Source: Nocardia sp.
Lineage (GTDB): Bacteria > Actinomycetota > Actinomycetes > Mycobacteriales > Mycobacteriaceae
DNA length: 14,008 nt
Direction: 5' to 3'
NCBI GenBank assembly: GCA_017354515.1
Contig: JAFMQT010000067.1
Span: 1-14,008 of the forward strand
Within the stretch, counting starts at the first letter, position 1. The number at the start of each line of letters is the position of its first letter. Of this stretch, positions 7,071 through 14,008 are shown in pieces. The notes beneath the pieces were generated by a model. The model saw only the letters and a list, made by a program, of their open reading frames with translations, did not search any database and was not told the DNA's origin. A program made the position numbers and the translations under genes.

Positions 7071-7143
7071 GTTAACGAGTGGGAATCGAACCCACCACCG
7101 TCGGATTATCAGTCCGATGCTCTGCCAACTGAGCTATCGTCGG
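7071..7143 (-). tRNA. tRNA-Ile(GAU)-like, outer acceptor stem mismatched
   Basis: Read on the minus strand, this has a D arm (GCTC / GAGC with GG in the loop), an anticodon arm TCGGA-CTGATAA-TCCGA with anticodon GAU for isoleucine, a five-base variable loop, and a perfect T arm GTGGG-TTCGATT-CCCAC. The acceptor strands CCGACGA and TCGTTAA pair at positions 4-7 and by G-U at 3, but positions 1 and 2 are C/A mismatches. The base after position 72 is C, and the following bases are CAG rather than CCA. The body is clearly tRNA; the top of the acceptor stem is damaged. It is either a degenerate or pseudo tRNA or one with altered ends. A normal tRNA-Ile gene is presumably elsewhere in the genome. 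Confidence 0.65.
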
Positions 7144-7144
7144 C

Positions 7145-7170
7145 CATCTGTGATCATCGAATCACGGATG
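7145..7170 (-). repeat. imperfect inverted repeat between the two tRNA-like sequences
   Basis: CATCTGTGAT (7145-7154) and ATCACGGATG (7161-7170) pair in nine of ten positions around six bases. On the minus strand the apex reads GTGATTCGATGATCAC, which resembles a T arm (TTCGA) but has the wrong loop size. It may be the remains of the 3' half of a linear tRNA, or a processing hairpin between the two tRNA-like parts. Confidence 0.5.
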
Positions 7171-7187
7171 TGGGTCATCGTAAGTAA

Positions 7188-7258
7188 CCCCGTGCGTTGC
7201 CATTACGCCACAGCGGCACGAGAGAGCCGCCGCCGGGACTTGAACCCGGATCCCGGGG
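7188..7258 (-). tRNA. circularly permuted tRNA-like sequence (3' half before 5' half)
   Basis: In transcript order the 3' half comes first: CCCCG (7258-7254), variable GGAT, T arm CCGGG-TTCAAGT-CCCGG (7249-7233), acceptor strand CGGCGGC (7232-7226) and T73 (7225). Seven bases (7224-7218) follow, then the 5' half: acceptor strand GCCGCTG (7217-7211), TG, D arm GCG-TAATGGCAA-CGC (7208-7194), A26 and CGGGG (7192-7188). Joined in tRNA order, the acceptor strands pair at all seven positions (one U-G), the anticodon stem CGGGG/CCCCG pairs at all five, the T stem at all five and the D stem at three. The invariant T8, A14, G18, G19, A21, T33, TTC and A58 are all in place. Only the anticodon loop is interrupted, so the anticodon cannot be assigned. 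It could be two truncated tandem copies rather than a working gene. Confidence 0.55.
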
Positions 7259-7277
7259 ATGCGTTGCCGCACACCCG

Positions 7278-7306
7278 AATATCGTGTGATCGATGGTCTT
7301 GTGAAA
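7278..7306 (-). promoter_or_regulatory. possible promoter of the tRNA-like locus
   Basis: On the minus strand TTTCAC (7306-7301) and GATATT (7283-7278) are separated by exactly 17 bases and resemble -35 and -10 elements. Transcription would start near 7271, about a dozen bases before the first paired base of the permuted tRNA-like sequence. The match to consensus is moderate. Confidence 0.4.
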
Positions 7307-7389
7307 CTTGGAGCGAGAAACTCAGATTGTCCGCGGCCCTGGCAGCGCCCGCGTGATGAGACTGAACTTCAGATTCACCTTGTGCTCCA

Positions 7390-7405
7390 TCCCCCGTGCG
7401 GGGGA
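7390..7405 (-). terminator. hairpin behind the DUF7873-like gene
   Basis: TCCCCC (7390-7395) and GGGGGA (7400-7405) form a six-base stem around GTGC, 14 bases beyond the stop of the DUF7873-like gene. It is short and lacks a T tract, so the assignment is tentative. Between it and the putative promoter at 7306 I see no gene. Confidence 0.4.
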
Positions 7406-7418
7406 GTTCGTGGCCCGG

Positions 7419-8153
7419 CTACCCGAACAGGTAGCCGAGAATCGCCCGGCCCGGCTCGACGTCGGTGACGGGCTGAGAGTTCGCCTCCTCCCGTGCGGTC
7501 CGCACCGCGTCGAGGAGCTTACCCAGCCGATCCGCGATATCGCCGACCTCCTTGGCCGGTAGGGCGCCCGAGAACTTGGTGGTGGTCCAGCGGCCCACCA
7601 CCACATCCTCGTGATAAACCTGCACCTGCGCCGGATGCTTGTCGGTTGCCTCGGCCAGCACGTGGTTGCGCGGCACCTTCTTGGTCCGTACGGTTTGCGA
7701 TGGCTCGGTCGCATAACAGTCGGTGACCTCGTCGAAGGACCACGCTTCCGCCGGATCCAGGGTCGGCAACTTGGCGACGAACTTCTTCAGCTCGCCGAGC
7801 TGCTTCTCCAGAAACAGCAGGTAGGTGACCGGGAGTTCACGGGCCAACACCACCCCGTCAACCACCAGATCGGCCTTGGCCGAACAGTTGACCGAATCCT
7901 TGGTGGCGGTGACGTCGAGCAGCCTCGTCAACGCAGCCCGCACATCGGCGATCACCTCACGCGCGCGCACCTGCACCCGCTTGGACTCGGCGGGCAGCTC
8001 CTCACCCATATCGTCCAGGGGGCGATACGTGCGCGAGATACCCGCGAGCAAGTCGGCCTTGCCCACCCGCTGAAACGCGCCGGCCACATCGGCGGCGGCT
8101 TGCGACTTGGCGCCCTTCTCGATGGCGATGAGTTGATTCAGCTTGGTGGACAC
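7419..8153 (-). CDS. DUF7873-family protein of unknown function
   Basis: A 244-residue cytoplasmic protein that I recognise as the actinobacterial family usually labelled hypothetical or DUF7873. The characteristic pieces are the N-terminus STKLNQLIAIEKG, LLAGISRTYRPLDD (35-48), DVTATKD, VTYLLFLEKQL, VRTKKVPRNHV, AEATDKHPAQVQVYHEDV and the C-terminal GYLFG. No catalytic motif, signal peptide or membrane segment is evident. The start is GTG 8153-8151, preceded by a strong GGAGGG site seven bases upstream, which decides the start. It is a single-gene unit with a hairpin after it. The conserved VRTKKVPRNHV and GRWTTTKFSGALP segments suggest a defined fold. Function is not known to me. Confidence 0.85.
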   Translation of the reverse strand: MSTKLNQLIAIEKGAKSQAAADVAGAFQRVGKADLLAGISRTYRPLDDMGEELPAESKRVQVRAREVIADVRAALTRLLDVTATKDSVNCSAKADLVVDGVVLARELPVTYLLFLEKQLGELKKFVAKLPTLDPAEAWSFDEVTDCYATEPSQTVRTKKVPRNHVLAEATDKHPAQVQVYHEDVVVGRWTTTKFSGALPAKEVGDIADRLGKLLDAVRTAREEANSQPVTDVEPGRAILGYLFG

Positions 8154-8241
8154 CGCATTTCCCTCCTTCGGTCACTCGTTGCGAGCTCGGCAACAGTAGC
8201 CCATGACCGTTGAGCGCACCACCGAATATATTCGAGTGCGG

Positions 8242-8868
8242 TCACCCTGGCGGGTACAGACCGACGTGCAGGGTGGCCGCCCACTGGTGCACGATTTGCC
8301 GGCGGCGGGCCGAATCGTCGGTGAGGACGTCGGCCAGGCCGAGACCGCGGGCCAGGTCGAGGGTGGCTTGGACCAGGTGGTGGGCGACCGGATCGGAGTC
8401 GTCGACGCCCAGCGCCTCGACCGCGAGACGATGCGTTATCCGACCGAAGCGCGCCTCCAGGGGCAGAATTCGCGCACGGAGCGCCGGGTCGGCGGCGGCG
8501 TGGGTCCATACCTGCAGGGCGGCTTTGAACAGTGGGGTCGTATACGACTCGACGAGTTGCGACACCACTGCTTCGGTGTGTGCCGAACCCTGGGCACTGC
8601 CCGCGGACGCCGAACGCAGCGCCGCCGCTTCGGCTTTCGACTGCGCGATCCGGGTGTCGAACATGTACTCGAGGGCGGCGGTGATCAGGTCCTCGCGGGT
8701 CGGGAAATGATGCTGGGCGGCACCGCGCGAGACCCCGGCGCGTTCGGCGACTACCGCGACTGTTGCTGCCGCCCAACCAATTTCGGCCAAACAGTCGATG
8801 GTGGCTTCGAGGAGTCGCTGCCGGGTGGCGCGGCTGCGGTCCTGTTTGGGTTCATGCGTGGCGGTCAT
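8242..8868 (-). CDS. TetR-family repressor of the acyl-CoA catabolic operon
   Basis: A 208-residue TetR-type regulator. The N-terminal helix-turn-helix covers about residues 12-58, with LLEATIDCLAEIGWAAATVAVVA split around a typical first helix and the recognition part AGVSRGAAQHHFPTREDL (44-61). The remainder is an all-helical ligand-binding domain of normal size. It starts at ATG 8868-8866, only seven bases after the stop of the enoyl-CoA hydratase gene, so it is the last gene of the operon and is probably co-expressed with it. By family and context it most likely represses the operon until an acyl-CoA intermediate binds. The operator would be upstream of the carboxylase genes, outside the window. 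Confidence 0.9.
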   Translation of the reverse strand: MTATHEPKQDRSRATRQRLLEATIDCLAEIGWAAATVAVVAERAGVSRGAAQHHFPTREDLITAALEYMFDTRIAQSKAEAAALRSASAGSAQGSAHTEAVVSQLVESYTTPLFKAALQVWTHAAADPALRARILPLEARFGRITHRLAVEALGVDDSDPVAHHLVQATLDLARGLGLADVLTDDSARRRQIVHQWAATLHVGLYPPG

Positions 8869-8875
8869 GACCGGT

Positions 8876-9664
8876 TCACTGTGCCCATCGCGGTGGTCGC
8901 TTCTCGAAGAAGGCCGTCATCCCTTCGAGCACCTCCGGGGTGCCGAAGTAGCGTCCCGAGCGCTGCGCCAATTCCTCGGCTGCGACATCGAATTCGGCGA
9001 GAATCGCGGCGTTCACCAGCCGCTTACTCTCGGCCAGGCCCTGCGGGGAGCCCTTACGCAGTTCGGTGCACAGCCGGGCGGTCTCGGCGGCGGGATCGTC
9101 GGCGGCGACGGTGATCAGCCCGATCCGCTCGGCTTCGGCGGCGTCGAACTTCTCCCCGGTCTGGAAGTAGCGGGCGGCCGCGCGCGAGGTCAGCCGGGGT
9201 AGCAGGGTCAGCGATATCACGAAGGGGGCCAGCCCCAATCGCGCCTCGGTGAGCGCGAAACTACTCGACGGCCCCGCGACCACGATGTCACAGGCGGCGA
9301 CGATGCCCATCCCCCCGGCCCGCACATTGCCGTCGATCCGCGCGATCACGGGTTTGTGCAGTTCGACGAGATCGCGCAGCACGGCCACCATCCACTGGGT
9401 GCGGATATCGGCCGCAGCAGCGGGATCGGCGTCGAGCGCTTCCTTCAGATCCGCGCCGGCGCAGAAGGTGGTGCCGGTATGGGTGAGCACCACCCCGCGC
9501 GCCTGCTCGTCGGCGCCCGCCCGGCGCAGTCCGTCCAACAGTTCCCGAACCAGCTTGGCGGACAGCGCATTGCGGTTGTGCGGCGAGTCCAGGGTGAGTA
9601 CGGCGAAACCGTCACTCAGTTCATAGTGCACGAAAGGTGTTTCGGCACCGGCTGTTTCACTCAC
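8876..9664 (-). CDS. enoyl-CoA hydratase/isomerase family protein (probable glutaconyl-type hydratase)
   Basis: A 262-residue crotonase-fold protein. It has the first oxyanion-hole segment FCAGADLK (67-74) and the second RAGGMGIVAACD (115-126). The residue aligning with Glu164 of rat mitochondrial crotonase is present (E140 in FALTEARLG), but the one aligning with Glu144 appears to be Ile121. That is seen in one actinobacterial subgroup and may mean a single-acid mechanism or another substrate. The start is GTG 9664-9662 with a strong GGAGG site seven bases upstream. Set between an acyl-CoA dehydrogenase and a TetR gene in a carboxylase operon, it is best placed to hydrate 3-methylglutaconyl-CoA in leucine breakdown. 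That step is inferred from context rather than from sequence. Confidence 0.88.
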   Translation of the reverse strand: MSETAGAETPFVHYELSDGFAVLTLDSPHNRNALSAKLVRELLDGLRRAGADEQARGVVLTHTGTTFCAGADLKEALDADPAAAADIRTQWMVAVLRDLVELHKPVIARIDGNVRAGGMGIVAACDIVVAGPSSSFALTEARLGLAPFVISLTLLPRLTSRAAARYFQTGEKFDAAEAERIGLITVAADDPAAETARLCTELRKGSPQGLAESKRLVNAAILAEFDVAAEELAQRSGRYFGTPEVLEGMTAFFEKRPPRWAQ

Positions 9665-9695
9665 GTATCTGCCTCCTCTCGGGGGACGGGCCGGT

Positions 9696-10856
9696 TCAGT
9701 AGGACCTGGGCAGTCCCAGCGAGTGCTGGGCGACGAAATTCAGGATCATCTCCCGGCTCACCGGTGCGACCCGGGCGATCCGTGCCGCACCGAGCATGCC
9801 CGCCAGGCCCACATCCACGGTGAGGCCGGAACCGCCGTGCGTCTGAATCGCCTGGTCCAGTGCCTTGATACTGGCCTCGGCGGCAGCGTATTTGGCCATA
9901 TTGGCCGCCTCGGCGGCGCCGAAATCGTCACCGGCGTCGTAGAGTACGGCGGCCTTGCGCATCATCAGGGCGGCCAGTTCGAGCTCGATCTTGGACTGCG
10001 CCAGCGGATGCGCGATGCCCTGGTGCGCGCCGATCGGCGTCTTCCAGACCTGGCGTTCGCGGGCGTACTCGACCGCACGATCGAGGGCATAGCGGCCGAC
10101 GCCGACCGCCATCGCCGCACCCATGATCCGCTCCGGATTCAGTCCCGCGAACAGCTGCGCGATCGCGGCGTCCTCTTGGCCCACCAGCGCCGTCGACGGC
10201 AGCCGCAGATCGTCGAGGAACAGGGTGAATTGGTTGTCCGGCTCGATGATGTCCATCTCCTGCCGGGTCTTGTGCAGCCCGGGGGTGTCGGTGGGGACGA
10301 TGAACAACGCCGGCTTCAGATTGCCGGTTTTCGCGTCCTCGGTGCGCGAGACGATCAGCACCGCCTCGGCCTGATCCACACCGGAGATGAAGATCTTGCG
10401 CCCGTTCAGAATCCAATCGTCACCGTCGCGGCGGGCGGTTGTGGTGATCTTGTGCGAATTGGAGCCGGCGTCGGGTTCGGTGATACCGAACACCATTTTC
10501 GACGAACCGTCGGCCAGGCGCGGCAGCCAGTCCCGCTTCTGCGCCTCGGTCCCGTACTTGGTGATGATGGTGCCGCAGATCGCGGGTGAGACGACCATCA
10601 GCAGCAGGCCCGCACCCTGCGCCGACAGTTCCTCCATAACCAGCGACAGTTCGTAGATTCCGGCGCCGCCGCCACCGTATTCCTCGGGCAGGTTGACCCC
10701 GATGAAGCCGAGTTCTCCCGCCTCGTTCCACAATTCGTCCAGCGGCTGGTTGCGGCGCGCCTTGGGCGCGACATAGTCGCGATAGTTGTACTTGGTGGCC
10801 AGCTGGGATACTGCCGCACGCAGCAGCTTCTGCTCGTCGGTTTCGATGAAACTCAT
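9696..10856 (-). CDS. acyl-CoA dehydrogenase, isovaleryl-CoA dehydrogenase-like
   Basis: FAD-dependent dehydrogenase (386 residues) that introduces the alpha-beta double bond in an acyl-CoA and passes electrons to ETF. Visible motifs are FGITEPDAGSNS (123-134) and the C-terminal flavin/dimer region QTHGGSGLTVDVG (338-350). The usual catalytic Glu of the YEGT motif is missing (the site reads RVAPVSR, 362-368). A Glu is instead present at E242 in AGLNPERIMG, the helix-G position used by isovaleryl-CoA and long-chain acyl-CoA dehydrogenases. This supports a branched-chain substrate. The start is ATG 10856-10854 with AGGAG upstream; an open frame extends to 10901 but overlaps the preceding gene's end region and has no site. 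The operon with a methylcrotonyl-type carboxylase fits isovaleryl-CoA oxidation; citronellyl-CoA-type substrates are an alternative. Confidence 0.92.
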   Translation of the reverse strand: MSFIETDEQKLLRAAVSQLATKYNYRDYVAPKARRNQPLDELWNEAGELGFIGVNLPEEYGGGGAGIYELSLVMEELSAQGAGLLLMVVSPAICGTIITKYGTEAQKRDWLPRLADGSSKMVFGITEPDAGSNSHKITTTARRDGDDWILNGRKIFISGVDQAEAVLIVSRTEDAKTGNLKPALFIVPTDTPGLHKTRQEMDIIEPDNQFTLFLDDLRLPSTALVGQEDAAIAQLFAGLNPERIMGAAMAVGVGRYALDRAVEYARERQVWKTPIGAHQGIAHPLAQSKIELELAALMMRKAAVLYDAGDDFGAAEAANMAKYAAAEASIKALDQAIQTHGGSGLTVDVGLAGMLGAARIARVAPVSREMILNFVAQHSLGLPRSY

Positions 10857-10887
10857 GAATTCTCCTGTGCTCGAATGCCGTTGCGTA

Positions 10888-12897
10888 CTAATGCGCGGCA
10901 TCGCCCGGGTCGGTCTCGGTGCCGACGACCGCGAGGACGGCGCCGACCTCGACCTGCTGCCCGGCCGTGACGTTCAGTTCTGTCAGCACACCGTCGGCGG
11001 GCGCGGCGACGGTGTGCTCCATCTTCATCGCCTCCAGCCACAGGATCGGCTGTCCCTTGACCACGGTGTCACCGGCCGCTGCGGCCAACCGGATCACCGA
11101 ACCCGGCATGGGTGCCAGCAGGGACCCCTCGGCGACCTGGTCGGCGGGATCGCTGAAGCGCGGCAGTCGGCGCAGCGATAGCGGCCCCAGCGGCGAATCG
11201 ACGGCCACCAGATCGCCGTAGCGGGCGATCTCGAACCGCCGGCGCACCGGACCCCGCGCCCCCGGAACACTCAGCACGACGACTTCCGGTGTGGCCTCGA
11301 TCAATTCGAGCTCGTCGTGCCCCTCGACGCTGAGCCCCGAGCGGGTGAGACGATAACGCACCTCGTGCACACCCGAGGTCCGGCTCTCATACGACTTACG
11401 CTGCGGCTGCGAGGGCAGATTGCGCCAGCCACTGGGCAGCCCGCCACCGATCCGGGCCCGCGATCGGTTCGCCGCCGCGTCGGCCAGTGCCGCCGCGACG
11501 ATCGACAGCGCCTCGTCTGCCTCGGAAAGTAGCGGCGCCGCGAGCTTTTCCAGGCCGTGGGTGGCGAAGAAGGCGGTGTCGGTGTCACCGCCCAGGAACG
11601 CCGGATGCCGCAGCACCCGGACCAGCAGATCGCGGTTGGTGACCAGGCCGTGGATGCGCGCCCGCCCAAGCGCGGTGGCCAGCAGATGCGCGGCCTCGTC
11701 CCGGGTTTCGGCGTAGGAGATGACCTTCGCGAGCATCGGGTCGTAGAACACCCCGACCGCCGAACCGTCCACCACACCGGAGTCCAGGCGCAGGCCCGGC
11801 TCGGTCAGGACACTGAATTCGGCCGTGTCCCCGCCGAATTCGATGCGGTGCACCGGACCACTCTGCGGCTGCCAATCCTGTGCCGGATCCTCGGCGTACA
11901 ACCGCACCTCGATCGAATGTCCGCGCATCGGCGGCGGCGTCTGCGGCAGCCGATGCCCCTGCGCGATACGCAGCTGCAGCCGGACCAGATCCAGTCCGGT
12001 GGTGCATTCGGTGACCGGATGTTCCACCTGCAGCCGGGTATTCATCTCCAGGAAGTAGAAATCGCCCCGCTCGTCGGCCAGGAATTCGACCGTGCCTGCG
12101 CCCCGGTAACCGATCGCCTCCGAGGCCAGTCGCGCCGCCTCGAACAACTTCTCCCGCATCGAAGGAATGCGTTCCACCAGCGGTGAGGGTGCCTCCTCGA
12201 CCACCTTCTGATGCCGCCGCTGGATCGAGCACTCACGCTCGCCCACCGCCCAGACCTGGCCGTGGGCATCAGCCATGACCTGGACCTCGATATGGCGACC
12301 GGTTTCCAGATAACGCTCGCAGAACACCGTCGGATCGCCGAAGGCCGACTGCGCCTCCCGCCGCGCGGCCTCGATCTGCTCGCCCAGTCGCGGCAACTCG
12401 CGGACCACTCGCATGCCGCGACCGCCGCCGCCCGCGGATGCCTTGATCAGTACCGGGAGCATATCCGCGGTGACCTCGGCCGGGTCCAGCTGGGTGAGCA
12501 CCGGGACACCGGCGGCGGCCATCATCTTCTTCGATTCGACCTTCGAACCCATCTGTTCGATGGCCGCGGCCGGCGGACCGATCCACACCAGTCCGGCCGC
12601 GGTCACCGCCTTCGCGAATTCGGCGTTCTCGGACAGGAATCCGTAGCCGGGGTGGATGGCATCGGCCCCGGCGGCCAGCGCCGCCTCGATGATCAGATCG
12701 CCGCGCAGGTAGGTCTCGCCGGGGGTGTTGCCGGGCAGGCGGATCGCGGCATCGGCCTCTGCGACATGCGGGGATCGCGCATCCGCGTCGGAATACACCG
12801 CGGTGGTGGCGATTCCCATCCGCCGGCAGGTCGCGAACACCCGCCGCGCGATCTCGCCCCGGTTGGCCACCAGAACATTGGCGATCGGTGCGGTCAT
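10888..12897 (-). CDS. accA1: acyl-CoA carboxylase alpha subunit (biotin carboxylase + BCCP), AccA1 type
   Basis: A 669-residue biotin-dependent subunit. The N-terminal biotin carboxylase (about 1-450) starts VLVANRGEIARR, has IHPGYGFLSEN (81-91), the ATP-grasp glycine loop KASAGGGGRGMR (152-163) and FLEMNTRLQVEHPVTE. A linker domain follows, and the C-terminal biotinyl domain carries EAMKMEH with the biotinylated lysine at K625. It carboxylates its own biotin using ATP and bicarbonate. The start is ATG 12897-12895 with AGGAC upstream, nine bases after the stop of the beta-subunit gene, so the two are expressed together. Pairing with an AccD1-type beta subunit and acyl-CoA dehydrogenase matches 3-methylcrotonyl-CoA carboxylase as known for M. 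tuberculosis AccA1-AccD1; propionyl- or geranyl-CoA remain possible. Confidence 0.94.
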   Translation of the reverse strand: MTAPIANVLVANRGEIARRVFATCRRMGIATTAVYSDADARSPHVAEADAAIRLPGNTPGETYLRGDLIIEAALAAGADAIHPGYGFLSENAEFAKAVTAAGLVWIGPPAAAIEQMGSKVESKKMMAAAGVPVLTQLDPAEVTADMLPVLIKASAGGGGRGMRVVRELPRLGEQIEAARREAQSAFGDPTVFCERYLETGRHIEVQVMADAHGQVWAVGERECSIQRRHQKVVEEAPSPLVERIPSMREKLFEAARLASEAIGYRGAGTVEFLADERGDFYFLEMNTRLQVEHPVTECTTGLDLVRLQLRIAQGHRLPQTPPPMRGHSIEVRLYAEDPAQDWQPQSGPVHRIEFGGDTAEFSVLTEPGLRLDSGVVDGSAVGVFYDPMLAKVISYAETRDEAAHLLATALGRARIHGLVTNRDLLVRVLRHPAFLGGDTDTAFFATHGLEKLAAPLLSEADEALSIVAAALADAAANRSRARIGGGLPSGWRNLPSQPQRKSYESRTSGVHEVRYRLTRSGLSVEGHDELELIEATPEVVVLSVPGARGPVRRRFEIARYGDLVAVDSPLGPLSLRRLPRFSDPADQVAEGSLLAPMPGSVIRLAAAAGDTVVKGQPILWLEAMKMEHTVAAPADGVLTELNVTAGQQVEVGAVLAVVGTETDPGDAAH

Positions 12898-12906
12898 TAT
12901 TTGTCC

Positions 12907-14008
12907 TCACATCCGGAAGACGCCGAAGCCGTCGGCGCCCTCGATCGGGGCATTGTGGATGGCCGACAACGCCATTCCCAGCACCGTGCGGGTATCGCGG
13001 GGGTCGATGACGCCATCGTCGTATAGCCGTCCGGACATGAACATCGGCAGCGATTCGGCCTCGATCTGCGCCTCGATCATCGCGCGCATGCCCTTATCGG
13101 CCTCCTCGTCGAACGGCATCCCCTTCGACTCGGCGGCGGCCCGGCCCACGATGGAGATCACGCCCGCCAGCTGCGCACCGCCCATCACCGCGGATTTGGC
13201 GCTGGGCCAGGCGAAGACGAAGCGCGGATCGTAGGCGCGGCCGCACATCCCGTAGTGGCCGGCGCCGTAGGAGGCGCCCATCAGCACCGAGATATGCGGG
13301 ACCTTCGAATTCGAGACCGCGTTGATCATCATCGCGCCGTGTTTGATGATGCCCTTCTGCTCGTACTCCTTGCCGACCATGTAGCCGGTGGTGTTGTGCA
13401 GGAACAGCAGCGGGATATTCGATTGGTTGGCCAGCTGGATGAATTGCGCGGCCTTCTGCGACTCCTCGGAGAACAGTACGCCGCGGGCATTGGCCAGGAT
13501 GCCGACCGGATAGCCGTGCAGCTCCGCCCATCCGGTCACCAGGCTGGAACCGTACAGCGGCTTGAACTCGTCGAAATCGGATCCGTCCACGACCCGGGCG
13601 ATGACCTCGCGCGGATCGAACGGAACCTTCAGATCGGTGGGGACGATGCCGAGCAATTCCTCGGGATCGTGCAGCGGCTCGATGACTCCTGCCCGGGGCG
13701 CCGGACCCTGCTTGGTCCAGTTCAACCGGCGGACGATGGAACGCCCGATCCGGATCGCGTCCTGTTCGTCGGCGGCCAGATAGTCCGCCAGACCCGAGGC
13801 ACGCGCGTGCATTTCGGCGCCGCCGAGCGATTCGTCGTCGGACTCCTCACCGGTGGCCATCTTGACCAGCGGCGGTCCGCCGAGGAAAACCTTGGACCGT
13901 TCCTTGATCATGACCGTGTAGTCGGACATGCCCGGAATGTAGGCGCCGCCCGCGGTGGAGTTTCCGAAAACCAGTGCGATGGTGGGGATTCCGGCTGCCG
14001 ACAGGCGA
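12907..14008 (-). CDS. accD1: acyl-CoA carboxylase beta subunit (carboxyltransferase), AccD1 type, 5' end outside window
   Basis: Carboxyltransferase subunit that moves the carboxyl group from biotin to an acyl-CoA, probably 3-methylcrotonyl-CoA. The frame is open to the right edge, so the N-terminal part (start and first carboxyltransferase subdomain) is missing and the in-frame ATG at 13929 is internal. Visible sequence includes FGNSTAGGAYIPGMSDY, VFLGGPPLVKMATGE, LFLHNTTGYMVGKEYE, GASYGAGHYGMCGRAYDPRF and the C-terminal VIDPRDTRTVLGMAL. The GxSxGAG and STAGGAY segments are the CoA/biotin oxyanion-type loops of this family. It is the first visible gene of the operon and ends nine bases before the alpha subunit. 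Confidence 0.94.
   Translation of the reverse strand, partial: RLSAAGIPTIALVFGNSTAGGAYIPGMSDYTVMIKERSKVFLGGPPLVKMATGEESDDESLGGAEMHARASGLADYLAADEQDAIRIGRSIVRRLNWTKQGPAPRAGVIEPLHDPEELLGIVPTDLKVPFDPREVIARVVDGSDFDEFKPLYGSSLVTGWAELHGYPVGILANARGVLFSEESQKAAQFIQLANQSNIPLLFLHNTTGYMVGKEYEQKGIIKHGAMMINAVSNSKVPHISVLMGASYGAGHYGMCGRAYDPRFVFAWPSAKSAVMGGAQLAGVISIVGRAAAESKGMPFDEEADKGMRAMIEAQIEAESLPMFMSGRLYDDGVIDPRDTRTVLGMALSAIHNAPIEGADGFGVFRM

Noticed and set aside
7171..7217. A linear tRNA-Val(UAC) reading of the 5' half
   Set aside because: GGTTA-CTTACGA-TGACC does form an anticodon arm with UAC, but it leaves three extra bases after the D arm, a misfit T arm and no matching 3' acceptor strand. The permuted pairing explains the bases better.
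6967..7356. Plus-strand open frame of 129 codons across the tRNA region
   Set aside because: Its translation (NRTHHRRIISPMLCQLSYR and RRRDLNPDPG) is the well-known artefact of translating the antisense strand of tRNA genes.
6699..8241. Integrated mobile element using the tRNA locus
   Set aside because: No integrase, transposase or clear direct-repeat attachment sites are present; only tRNA fragments and an antitoxin-like gene hint at it.
1..14008. CRISPR array or long tandem repeats
   Set aside because: No regularly spaced repeats were found on reading through the window; the only notable repeat is the 9-mer in the tRNA-like locus.

Overview
The window looks like the chromosome of a high-GC actinobacterium of the Nocardia/Rhodococcus/Mycobacterium type. 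The signs are strongly G/C-ending codons, many GTG starts, GC-rich hairpin terminators, an AccA1/AccD1-type acyl-CoA carboxylase operon and a DUF7873-like protein. The genus is an inference; nothing here fixes it.

Left third (1-3842, minus strand): a tight five-part unit transcribed leftward. In transcription order it holds an unrecognised 195-aa protein, a divergent ThiC-family (radical SAM, C-terminal cysteine cluster) protein broken by a one-base frameshift, a nucleotidyltransferase followed by an in-frame stop and 70 more coding-looking codons, and a GalE-type epimerase that runs off the left edge. Gene junctions are a 4-base ATGA overlap, a 3-base gap and a directly abutting stop/start. 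Facing it across a very AT-rich inverted repeat (3845-3870) is a rightward pair (3891-6670): an XRE helix-turn-helix regulator with a long helical C-terminal part, overlapping a fused NAD(P)HX epimerase/dehydratase. Together these look like one locally regulated pathway built on a ThiC-like chemistry. I cannot match it to a named pathway, and the leftward operon carries two apparent lesions.

Middle (6699-8241): a small orphan antitoxin-like XRE protein; a compact tRNA-like locus on the minus strand (about 7306 to 7037); and a DUF7873-type protein. The tRNA-like locus has a plausible promoter, then the 3' half of a tRNA lying upstream of its own matching 5' half (a circularly permuted arrangement in which every stem pairs), then a hairpin, then a tRNA-Ile(GAU)-like sequence with a broken outer acceptor stem, then a GC-rich terminator. 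The permuted tRNA-like arrangement is the most unusual thing in the window.

Right half (8242-14008, minus strand): a conventional branched-chain acyl-CoA (probably leucine/isovalerate) catabolic operon. Transcription order is carboxylase beta subunit (5' part outside the window), biotin carboxylase/BCCP alpha subunit, acyl-CoA dehydrogenase, enoyl-CoA hydratase family protein, and a TetR regulator at the end. The order isovaleryl-CoA dehydrogenase-like, methylcrotonyl-CoA carboxylase and glutaconyl-type hydratase supports 3-methylcrotonyl-CoA metabolism, though the substrate is inferred from context.
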